NCBI GenBank assembly: GCA_049999725.1 | Contig: JBNGIS010020403.1 | Location: 1-29,169 of the forward strand | Length of the DNA: 29,169 nucleotides | Source: Haplomitrium mnioides | Taxonomy: Eukaryota > Marchantiophyta > Haplomitriopsida > Calobryales | Direction of reading: 5' to 3' | Shown here: one piece after another, positions 9,569-18,498 of the stretch | How positions within the stretch are numbered: position 1 is the first letter of the stretch | Layout: every line of letters starts with the position of its first letter | Translations under genes and position numbers: made by a program | The notes under the pieces: generated by a model | The model's input: only the letters and a program-made list of their open reading frames with translations | Databases searched by the model: none | Told to the model about the DNA's origin: nothing

Positions 9569-9950
9569 AAAAGGAAAAAATATCTCCCCAAGAAAGAGAA
9601 ATCAAAGGCAACTTCCAGTGCCAAAATTTCCAAAAAAGAGTCATCATTAAAAGATGAAGTGGATTACATGGCTTCACATGAAGACACAAATCAGGATGCA
9701 TGGCATCTAGATTCAAGGGCATGGAGTCACATGTCATCAAGAAAGAAGTGGTTCAGAAATGTTGTTAGAACTAATCCCAAAGCTATTAGAATGGGAAAAA
9801 AATTCTAGAGTAAACACAATTTCTCTAGGAGATGTGCATTGCAAGGTCAAAAGGATTGGGAGCCAAGAGTGCCACCCACATCATGAAGGAAGTTCTCTAT
9901 GTACCTAAGATCACAAAGATTTTGGTGCTAGGAAGTTCATTGACCAACTT
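9569..9950 (+). pseudogene. Copia-2 protease, active site mutated
   Basis: In phase with gag after one stop, the frame reads DEVDYMASHEDTNQDAW and then HLDSRAWSHM. The D-S-G active site of copia protease is here D-S-R (D at 9710-9712, R at 9716-9718), the Gly lost. KEVLYVPKITKILVL (about 9889-9933), in another frame, is the conserved segment leading into integrase. The same region is duplicated at 27205-27580, where the active site is also DSR, so the change may be inherited from a common non-autonomous parent. Confidence 0.8.
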
Positions 9951-9952
9951 GT

Positions 9953-10980
9953 ATGAAGGTCCATTTTGACCAACATGGTTGTAAGGTCCTCAACAAGCAT
10001 GGTAGTGTAGTTTGTATTGGTGTTAGAGAAGGCGTGTTGTACAAGTTCAATTGTATTCCAATAGTAGAGGAAAGTCTTAACATGGCTATTGAGGGAGAGA
10101 ACATGACTCTAGGGCACTATAGGATTGGACATTTGGGAGAACAAGGAATCACAATGCTCACTAGTATAGTGAGAAATATGGATTTGGAAATCCACCAAGT
10201 TGGATTGGTGTAAAGAATGTGTGGAAGGAAAGGCACACAAGGCTACAATCAAGAAGGGAGATGTTAGATGGAAGACATCCAACTTGTTGGAATTAGTTCA
10301 TAGTGATGTTTGTGGACCTATGAAGACACCTTCAATATATGGGAGAAAATATTTTGTAACCTTCAAATATGATGAATCTAAAATGTCTTTTGTGTACTTC
10401 ATGCATACAAAAGATCAGAAATTTGAATACTTTCAGGAATGCCTAGCTCGGATGAAAAAAGAAATTTGACAAAAGGATCAAGGTTTTCAGGAGTGATAGT
10501 GGAGGAGAGTACACCTCCCAACACTTTCAGAAATTTCTTGCAAAGCAAGGCATAAGAGCATATATGACTGCTCAAGATTCACGACACCATAATGGGGTTG
10601 CAAAGAGATTGAGTACGACCATCATTGAAAAGGTTAGGAGCATGTTACTATATGTTAGCATAGAGACCAAGTCTTGGGTAGAGGAAGTAGCTAGATCCAT
10701 TTATTTAAAGAATATCAGCCCTACAAAAGGTAGTTGAAGGGATGAGACCCTGGCAGGTTTAGGGTTTAGATGTTCAACCTTCAGTAAAGCATCTTAGAGT
10801 TTTTGGGTGCAAAGCATATGCCTTGCTCCGAGCATACTTCGTACAAAGTTTGAACCTAAAGAAACAAAATGTATCTTTCTTGGGTACAGTGAAGGAGGAA
10901 AGGCCTATCGACTATATAACCTATATAGAAGCAAGATAATTAGAGTCTAGAATGTCGTTTTTAATGAGTGGGAGGTGGGC
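9953..10980 (+). pseudogene. Copia-2 integrase
   Basis: Two long frames cover the N-terminus. GHYRIGHLGEQG and then WCKECVEGKAH form the HHCC zinc domain. LVHSDVCGPM carries the first catalytic Asp (10305-10307). A frameshift at the A-run near 10455-10470 follows, after which RSDSGGEYTS carries the second Asp (10495-10497). Exactly 36 codons on, where the catalytic Glu of the D,D-35-E triad should be, HNGVAKRL has Lys (AAG, 10603-10605). CIFLGYSEGGKAYRLYN (about 10870-10920) is the C-terminal region. The enzyme cannot integrate cDNA. Confidence 0.88.
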
Positions 10981-11309
10981 AAAAAGGTGGATGCAAATCA
11001 AAACCATGCCATCTTTATCTTAATAGAAACCTCTCCAAATTTTTTGTAAATCTCTTGAGATGATAGTAAAAACACAATTAGTCTTTTAGCCAACAAGGTT
11101 TTGAAGAAGGACCAGCTATCCTAAAGGAATCAGAAGAAATCAAAGAGGTCGCATCACAACTTATCATAAGGTCATAAAGAATTCAAAAACTGATTTCTAC
11201 GCTTTGATTATAAGAAATTAAGGCTAACGTCACTCTTGAGCAAGAACCAACGAACCTAAGACAAGATATAGAAGGAGACCATGTAAAATAGTAGGAGCAT
11301 ACTCCAAAA

Positions 11310-12040
11310 GAGGGGTTCCAATTCTTGATGCAGAATGGGACTTGGGTTATGACAGATTTACCAATAGGCAAAAAAACTCTCGGGTGCAAATTGGTGTTCA
11401 AATTCAAGTGTAAAGCTGCAAAACGAGACCACCAAGTACAAAGCAGAACAGCAAGGGGATATCTGTAGTAAGAAGGTATTGATTTTCAAGAAACGTTTTT
11501 TCTAGTAGTAATAATGACATCAGATTTTTGCTTGATGGCCATACTAGCAAAGAAGAGCTCGGAAGTTTATCAGATGAATGTGAAGTGAGCTTTCCTATAT
11601 AGAGATCTCAAAGACAAGATCTATATATTGCAATGTGAGGGGTTGGAGGCACCTAGTAAGGAAGACAAGGTATGTCTCCTTAAATAGTCTCTATATGGAC
11701 TAAAACAATCTTTAAGAACATGGTATGAGAAGATAGACCTATATTTGCAAAGTGATGGATATTCTAGATGCACATGTGATCACATTGCATAGTGCTGAGA
11801 GGTAGAGACTATCTTTAAAATCACTATGTACATGGATGACTTGTTGTTATTCAGTGATGATCTAGATTCGATGTGCATTGTGAAGCGTGGTCTAAGTACC
11901 CTTTTTGAAATGTTGGATTTTGGAGAAGTACACTATATTTTGGGGATACATGTGATTAGGGACAGGGCTACAAGAAGCATTAATATCAATCAAGAGTGGT
12001 ACATTGCTTCAATTCTGTAGGACTTTAGGATGGAAGAAGA
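11310..12040 (+). pseudogene. Copia-2 reverse transcriptase
   Basis: Segments occur in family order: NGTWVMTDLP and LGCKLVFKFK (11334-11410), GIDFQETFF (about 11475-11500), QMNVK-stop-AFLY (11571-11600), SLYGLKQSLRTWYEKI (about 11690-11740), then MYMDDLLLF (11826-11852) and YILGI. The YMDD catalytic pair is intact. In motif A the catalytic Asp of 'MDVKTAF' is Asn (AAT, 11577-11579) and the next-but-two codon is TGA. The frame 11826-12020 is the longest intact part. Dead as a polymerase. Confidence 0.88.
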
Positions 12041-12770
12041 AAAACGTGCAATTACACCTTTTGAAGCAAGTTGTAAACTATCAAAAGAAATGGACGCAAA
12101 GGATGAGGAAGACAAGGCACAAATGGAAAAGGTTCTATACAAATGAGAAATCAGGAAATTGATGTATGCTATGGTAGGAACAAGGCAAGACCTTGCACAT
12201 TCAATAGAAGCTCTTAGTAGGTTCCTAAAAAATTGAGCTCATTAGCACTTAAAGACAACCAAACGAGCTATAAGGCACTCAAAAAGCACAAAAGATCTTG
12301 GCATCTCCAATCGTGGTGGTAAAAGGATTACACTTATTTGTTATTGTGATGCAGATTGAGGAGGAGAATAAGAGAAAAAGAGATCCACTTTTGGATACAT
12401 GTTTACTATGGGACATGGAGCTATCTCATGGAGCAATAAAGTATAGAAAACCATTGCCATTTCAACCATTGAAGCTTAGTACATGCCATTGGCACATGCA
12501 AGTATAGAAATAGTGTAATTATGCACATTGTTTGATACAATCAGATTAAAGCAAGACACACCAATAACAATTGAGTGTAACAACCAAGGATGTGTGAAAC
12601 TAGCTATGAGCCTATTTCACTATCCAATAATGAAACACATTGAGATCCACTATGACTTCATAAAAGATATGTTTGGAAATGAAATGAAACTGGAATATTG
12701 TATGTTATAGTAAATGAGAACTGATACTCTCACCAAGGCATTGCCTTAAGAAAGGCATTTCAAGGAGACG
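12041..12770 (+). pseudogene. Copia-2 RNase H
   Basis: Continuing from RT: LMYAMVGTRQDLAHSI (about 12160-12210) is the conserved RT-RNase H linker. CYCDAD (first catalytic Asp 12348-12350), RSTFGYMF, GAISWSNK and IAISTIEA then follow in order, with stops where Trp or Glu codons were. CNNQGCVKLA (about 12558-12590) and KHIEIHYDFIKD follow. DTLTKALP at about 12725-12748 is the classic C-terminal end. RNase H would remove the RNA template; several TGA/TAG codons interrupt it here. Confidence 0.88.
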
Positions 12771-12777
12771 CTCAAGT

Positions 12778-13366
12778 GATATCCATGTATATTCAAGCTA
12801 GGCTACCCCCATTGGAAAGTATCCTCAGCAAATGAACTATTCAGTGTTCATAGATTCTTCCCTTAGTGTATTCTTCCTCTCATTTTCATTTTATGAATTA
12901 GCCTATTCGGAAAATCACGTTTTGGAGGTAGTGATAGTGATTTCAGCCGGCGAGTTTCCCTTTTAAATTGCTATAGCATAAATGGGATTTCCTCTCTCGT
13001 CGTGTTAATTTTTGGTGCATTGCCACATGACTTCTTGCTTGTGATTATGATTTGTGCTCATTTCTAGTGTATCACAACCTATTTTCTAGCGACTTACGTT
13101 TTTTTTTTCAATTGTCTCTATTGTGTATCTTGACATGTTTTGTGGCTAGCGATTGATTCTCGTTGATTTCTGGTGTATCGCGACCTATTTTACAGCAGCT
13201 CACGATTCTGATTTCAGCTGTCTCTATGGTGTATTGCGACCTTATTTCTAGAAACTCACATCTTTGATCTCAGCTAACTTCTTTTGAAACACAGTTTGTG
13301 TTAAGTGTTCTCTCTCTCAACAACTTCTCAGCTCTTAAAGTGAATTTTTGAAACACATTCTTTCCA
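12778..13366 (+). repeat. Copia-2 3' LTR
   Basis: Direct repeat of 4112-4646 beginning just after the RNase H tail and ending 'ttcca' at 13366. It has five internal subrepeats against four in the 5' LTR, which explains most of the length difference. The purine-rich stretch 'caaggagacgctcaag' before it is the likely polypurine tract. Confidence 0.7.
13015..13270 (+). repeat. Subrepeats inside 3' LTR
   Basis: GTGTATCGCGACC-like cores begin at 13015, 13067, 13123, 13173 and 13229 (spacings 50-56). Same unit as in the 5' LTR. Confidence 0.65.
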
Positions 13367-13689
13367 TGGGCGTGGAGTGGAAATCTTCCTCTTTTGGAAC
13401 CTTGTTTTCTACTTATATATTTGGCTCCTCTATTAGAAGTGTGTATGTTATTGGTAGATACAGAGTAATGAATTTTAGAGGGTTGTGTAAGAGGCACCAT
13501 GCGAGGTGATATATCTTTGAAGTTTTCCAATAACATTTCTTAGTGTTTTTCAACCACAAGCTTGTGAGCTTTCAACTATAAATATCTTGTCAACTCCATA
13601 TTTCTATACTATGTTGACATAGTCCTATTTGGGGATGGAATATAGATAGAGTCTTTTCTTTGTGCTCTTCATCATCAACTGGTTATCTA
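13367..13689. other. Flank of Copia-2, no gene assigned
   Basis: No recognisable protein or RNA gene. The minus-strand frame 13270-13536 overlaps the LTR end and carries no motif I recognise. Confidence 0.4.
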
Positions 13690-14000
13690 CATAAAGTGAG
13701 TTGATGTAATTCTCAAAACGTTCACTATTCTATTTTGAAATAGATGTGAGATTTTGTACTCTCAGGTTTATCTGATCATGTTTGGCCTTAGACAAATGTA
13801 TTTTCTTAGTAAGATCAAACCTGTCCTTTAGGAATTCCCACAAAATTTCTAAGATTATTCTTATTAAAGTACTCGGTTTTGAGAGAATCAATCAAGTGAT
13901 GCCTAAGAAAGACTAGTGATTGCTGCCGCTTCTTCACTATATGGCATGCAAATTGTTGTGACACCATTAAGAAATTCAATGTGGGCTCAAACAAAGCCAC
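13690..14000 (-). pseudogene. Copia-type gag fragment (relic)
   Basis: The minus strand reads LIDSLKTEYFNKNNLRNFVG (about 13835-13895), then after a shift FDLTKKIHLSKAKHDQ, and near 13695-13720 NSERFENYINSLYVDN. The pattern 'W..L...Y...N...+..L...L..+...' with a following 'E+I..L..+' is that of the copia Gag core. It is too short and broken to place in a family and could be another gag type. No pol follows it. Confidence 0.4.
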
Positions 14001-14588
14001 CTATGGACTTGCTTTCGATGTATCAACGATCAAGCTCTTGTGTAGTTGCTATTGTCACGATGGTATAGAGTTGCTTGGCGTCATGAATATGGTGAAGAAA
14101 AGGAAATTTTTAAGGCTCTATTGTGAAGAAATCATCCCCTTTTGCTTTGTTGAGTTGCAGCGCTACTCTGTTCTGTAGATGCCCAGACTTGTTTTGCATC
14201 GATCAAATTTGCAAGTGCATTATGCTCTTTGTGGAAGCATGAATTGATGGAGGAATCAACCAATGCCATTGTAAAAAATATGCTAAAGATGGGGGTTTGG
14301 TGGTGGCCCAACAAGGAAATGATGTGCAGGGCTGTGTTGAGCAGTGCTACGATGAAATAAATTTGGGACGTATAAGAAAAGCTAGCAATTGTTTTTGCAG
14401 TAATTGCTTGTTGTTGTGTGAAGGAGCTAATGCCACATGCTATATAATGGATGAGAGAAAAGTTTGGCATCTTTGCAAGTCCTAGATTCTGAACTAAAAA
14501 ACAATGTTCTCAACTTGGCTGGCGCCGGCTTGCTTGGAATTGTGACAAATTACTCTGCAATGCTTTTGGAGAGGATTGTTGTGCATGA
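14001..14588. other. Unassigned stretch
   Basis: Open frames on both strands (112 codons minus at 14132-14470; 62 plus at 14297-14485) have no motif I recognise. MLLERI near 14556-14575 resembles sequence expected shortly before the malonyl-CoA decarboxylase fragment and might be part of it. Confidence 0.35.
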
Positions 14589-14794
14589 GTCCACCCAATC
14601 ACAACCTTTATGACTTGAAAAGAAGATTAGGTGTTGATCGTCACTGCTATGGATATTTTCATCCTACCATTCCTCGAGAACTAGTGTTGCTCATTGAAGT
14701 TGCTCTCATGAAGGATTTAGGTGGCTTGATTCATGAAGTGTTTTTGAAAGAACCTCCAATATGTGAGAACAAAGCCACAACTATTTTTTACTCA
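14589..14794 (+). pseudogene. Malonyl-CoA decarboxylase fragment
   Basis: The translation VHPIT (14589-14603), a one-base frameshift, then NLYDLKRRLG, HCYGYFHPTIP, LLIEVALMKDLGG, EVFLKEPP and KATTIFYS follows the C-terminal catalytic domain of plant malonyl-CoA decarboxylase, which converts malonyl-CoA to acetyl-CoA. The His of the family's H...PGEP motif is kept (YFHP), but PGEP is changed to PREL. The similarity stops abruptly after FYS, where a splice site or breakpoint may lie; the following C-terminal part is not found nearby. Stops just upstream and the frameshift mark it as a pseudogene, either a decayed gene copy or an exon captured by a transposon. Identification is from memory of the family, not from a search. 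Confidence 0.6.
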
Positions 14795-16005
14795 AATTTC
14801 TTGATATGTTGCATTTTTTCTGTGAGCCCTTGAAGGAGAATTTGTTTTCCATATGTTAATTTGAGACACTTATGGAAGCAATGACAATTTTCTCCTAAAG
14901 AACATGAATGGATACTTGAGAAGCATTATGGATATATTGACAGCTCTTCTCCAACTATTTTCTTCCTTTCAAGATTTCTGAACCAAAATAGATTCAAAGA
15001 TTTTCTCTCTTGGTGTTTTTGGTTGTAAGATTTATGTTTTTCAGTTCTTCACAAAACCGATGAAAAATCGGTTCTACTGGAATGTATTGCTCAGTTAGTT
15101 TTTACTCCTTCAACGGTTTAATGGTCGAGACCAACTAAAGAAGTGAGAAGCTCACAAATGCCGCATATTGTTCTTGGAAAGCAACTTCTTGGATCGAAGA
15201 GGATTCTTGCACAGGCTACATGTTGAAGATAGAGGACTGCCAAAAATTTTGGTTGCTTGGCTGTATTAGGTCATGGCCTTTGAGTAGTAAGTATGCACAA
15301 GGAATTTAATTAATGTCTCGAAAGCAAGAGGAAAGAAACATTCACCAACGGAGTGGTGGACAATCTAGCAACTCCGCTCGCAATTCTCATAATGGGTTTG
15401 CAAGCTTTGAGTTCAGCATTGCAACACCAAATAGCCCCTAATTTCACATTGCCTCTCATAATGATCCAGTCAAATAATCGAGTGCCGACAATGCATTCTT
15501 GGAAGTTTGGGAAATGTTCATCTACAAGCTGCAAAAATACTCATGATGTTTTTTCGGAATTACTGCAAGCATGTTTGCTTGTACTATACTTGTTTATTCA
15601 AGGGAGTTATTGATCTATTGAAGGCCATACTAGTCATCTTTGTATTTAGAAGTGTGGATTTATAGTGGTAGTATCATCCAATTGTTGCAGTTTGAACGAA
15701 TTGTAAGATGTCATTTATAACTAGGAGTCATTTTTCCTACACAAGCTATTAATCAACAACTTTACGAAAGATACAAAGATTTTTTTTCAGGATTTTATCA
15801 ACACTATGGTCTTGTTGGCTTCTAAAGAGCATTTTTTCTTATGGTTATTGAGTTTCCTGACAAGCATTTGCAATATGTCAGTGAATACTTCATCAACCAT
15901 TCATTATACAACATTATATGATAATCATGTGGCATATAGGAGGTTCTATCTCTATTTGAAGAACCATTCCCAAGATGAAGATTGAAGCAGCAACATATAA
16001 AAAAA
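14795..16005. other. No gene recognised
   Basis: AT-rich sequence. Frames at 15310-15534 (minus, 74 codons) and 15353-15613 (plus, 86 codons) overlap each other and show no known motif. A phrase LGVFGCKIYV near 15010-15045 recalls the copia integrase C-terminus but has no supporting neighbours. Confidence 0.4.
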
Positions 16006-16092
16006 CCAGGTTGCCAGAAATTTGTTTTTGGGGCCTATAGCCTGGTCATCAAATTTTTTTTTAAGAGCCTATAGCCCTACCACCAGATTTTG
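16006..16092 (+). repeat. Short tandem repeat, about 35 bp units
   Basis: Three units of the form 'ggttgccagaaattt...gggcctatagcc' start near 16008, 16043 and 16078; the shared phrase 'gcctatagcc' ends the first two. Confidence 0.5.
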
Positions 16093-17024
16093 TGTGTTGA
16101 TGGAAGTATATTGCTGATGTAATTTATCAAAGAGGTAGATTTCTTTTGGAAAATATAGCTACTTATCTATTTACTTGGTGATTATTCCCTCTAGGATAAC
16201 ATTTAAGCTAGATTCTAGTGGCTGAATACATATGATTCACTTTTATGGTTTTATAAAATCTCCACTGAAAATTGAGTATAATGTGGTACACTTGTTGAAT
16301 AATAGCAACCATATGCCCAAGATTTCTTTTGTTTTCAGCTATATTTTCAGCTATATATGCTATATCATGTCAAATATTTTTTCAGCTATCTATATATGTT
16401 ATATTTAGTGAGACTTATATTCACATTCGACATTGAGAATATTAAAGTAAAAAGATAAGTAGCACTAAACAAAGTGCTTTAGAGGCTTGATATGCCAACT
16501 ATTTATAATAAGGTTATGTTTTCTTTGATTGTTGTGTTATTTAGTGCACACTTTATCATGCATAAACGAAAGTAGGTGTCGATATTCTTGGCGAAAGTGT
16601 CAGATTTCATGATAAAACATACTCTTTCTCTTGGGCTTCTTGCTGCTCTACTCACTTTTGATCTAAAGATTAAGCAAGTACAAAATCAGATCAGCAATAA
16701 TGAATTTCACAATGAAAGAAAACCAAGCCTACTCAGAAGCAGGCCAAGAAAACACACAACAATCAACAGAAAACAAGGAAGCCAACATTTTTTACTTTTT
16801 GCTATTCACAAAAATTCAATTTGATGCATTCACAAGGGTGATCATTTATGAAAGATAAATAATCAATCTCATTAATCCTTTTTCTTATTTGTAAATGCAA
16901 TAAGCACCCTTGTAGATTGGAATTTTGTGATCATGAATTTAATAGAGATTTGAATTTTCAATCATTGGCACCCTATAGAAAAATCCCACGATTCATTGAA
17001 CAACATGATTTTTTTTATTTACAA
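16093..17024. other. No gene recognised
   Basis: AT-rich. The 82-codon frame at 16576-16824 has no recognisable domain. Nothing else supported. Confidence 0.4.
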
Positions 17025-17075
17025 AATACCCTATATTGAGGGGGAGAATGCTAGCAAAGTCTATACAAGATCTGT
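17025..17075 (+). other. Polypurine/LTR-start-like segment
   Basis: 'ccctatattgagggggagaatgctag' resembles the 3' end of Copia-3 at 21550-21580 ('ccctatattag..ccaaggggagtgttag'). It may be a remnant of an LTR boundary of the same family just upstream of Copia-3 gag. Confidence 0.3.
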
Positions 17076-17159
17076 AATCTAGAATGAGACAAATTGCTTG
17101 TACTGAGCATATGAATGTGCTTTTTGCCCATATCCCAACCTAATGCAACATATTTCTCT

Positions 17160-17380
17160 CTACCTGCACAAAGTAGTGGTACTTCCTATAGAAGAGCCAA
17201 CTATTCCAATGAAAGATAGGCTTCTAAAAGGAAACAATTTCTCACTACAAGCAGAGAACAAGCTTTCAAGGAGAGGGGAAAAGGCAAAAATAATTCTGGC
17301 CATCCTCATGTAAGAGGAAATAGAGGTGGCAGACCTCCTGCTGAGAATCAATTTGCACCAAATATTTGAGTTATTATATT
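17160..17380 (+). pseudogene. Copia-3 gag C-terminal end
   Basis: The plus strand reads LTTSREQAFKERGKGKNNSG followed by the basic RGNRGGRPP segment, alignable at nucleotide level to the Copia-1 gag end (3735-3790, reversed). FAPNI and a degenerate CYYC-like start of a zinc knuckle follow before the frame is lost. This is the junction of Gag and protease in the polyprotein. The N-terminal two thirds of Gag are missing. Confidence 0.6.
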
Positions 17381-17459
17381 GTGAGTGATATTAAATTGCG
17401 AGAAATACAACATAATCAAATAGAGTTCTTAGATCTTTCTTTTTGGGGATAATAGAACT

Positions 17460-18235
17460 TGTATTATTGATAGTGGTAGTCCTCACACCTCTTGACACCT
17501 AGTGGATTGGTTATCAATGGATATTGGTCAAAGATTGTATTGCTAAAGGTAGCAGTGTCAGATATGAGATATGTCTTGTAGTCATGGGCTATACACATAC
17601 ACTTAAGAGAGACTTTCATCTCAAATATGCCCTAGTTATGGATGTTATTTTATATGAGAACCTAGTTGGTTTTTTCCTAGGACATGGCCTCATTATACAT
17701 GTATGGCATATTGGATATCAAGATTTATATGAGAGCACCTCAAGGACTAAATGCTATGGAATATCTATTGAATTTAGGGGGCGCATGTCTCCAAAGAGGA
17801 ACCTCAAAGCTATACATTTGCTTCTACATACACTATACCACTATGAGGCTCAATGGAGTGAGTACGAGTTGTGGACCAATAGTCTCTATGATGTAGATAT
17901 CAAAGAGTAGGTCTTTAGCCTCTCTTATGCATCAATCCATGCGTATGGAAAAGGATAGGTATATAGTACAGATCATGCGATCTACATATGGACTTAATAA
18001 GTTGTAGAATATGGTATCAAAGATTTGAAGAGGAGATGTTAGCTATGGGTTTTTACCATATTTATTTATTATAGATATTAACAATGACTTCTCCTTTTTT
18101 GCAATATATGTTGATGAGATTGTAGAGACTACTTGATTATACCATGTTGCATTGTGATTTACTTTGTTTATCTAATCCTATTGTGGTGTATGAGGATAAC
18201 TTGGCATGTATTTAGGAGGAGGATACCATATATAT
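17460..18235 (+). pseudogene. Copia-3 protease-RT-RNase H, internally deleted
   Basis: CIIDSG at 17460-17477 keeps the intact protease active site. Integrase is absent: the next frame (17524-17910) goes straight to RT, reading VRYEICLVVMGYTHT and YALVMDV where the family has 'VRYKARLVA.G' and 'YSPVMD'. Further on are YQDLYES, RSTYGLNKL, a shift, RIWYQRFEEEMLAMGF (18006-18053) and AIYVDEIVE (YVDE at 18107-18118, the second catalytic Asp replaced by Glu). After another deletion PIVVYEDNLACI (18177-18212) is RNase H. The deletion of integrase and parts of RT makes it defective. Confidence 0.8.
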
Positions 18236-18498
18236 ACATGCTATCTGCTTATTCATTGGCATATTGCCTAAAGCATTTTTTGCGATTATCTTGGCCAACA
18301 TGATTTATTATTATCATTCTCATCTTATGAGATGATCTTTTATCATCCTCTATCTCTTCTTATTCTATGATTTATTATCATCATCTCTATATTTCTTTTT
18401 TTACTTGATCTACTATTAGTATATGTTTTATTTAATACTATTCGATATGTAATCATTTAATCAGTATTATACAATAGTCTTATTTCTATTTTGGTGGT
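18236..18498. other. AT-rich segment, Copia-3 3' part
   Basis: Pyrimidine-rich AT sequence with a loose repeat: 'atgatttattat(t)atcat' occurs at 18299 and again near 18366. No coding similarity after RNase H. Confidence 0.4.

Larger units (their letters stand above)
4098..13366 (+). mobile_element. Copia-2: nearly complete decayed copia element
   Basis: A Ty1/copia element bounded by two related direct repeats. Order on the plus strand: 5' LTR, gag (interrupted), protease, integrase, RT, RNase H, 3' LTR. Removing the LongLTR insertion (5291-9226, 3936 bases) leaves about 5.3 kb, a normal copia length. The domain order and motifs are unambiguous, but the frame is broken many times and catalytic residues of protease, integrase and RT are altered. 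The two LTRs have diverged clearly, so the insertion is old. No 5-base target duplication is convincing at the flanks. Confidence 0.85.

Noticed and set aside
15005-15060. Copia integrase C-terminus (LGVFGCKIYV)
   Set aside because: An isolated ten-residue resemblance with no neighbouring pol motif.
16576-16824. 82-codon frame as a small protein gene
   Set aside because: No recognisable feature beyond a short hydrophobic stretch; AT-rich chance frame is likely.
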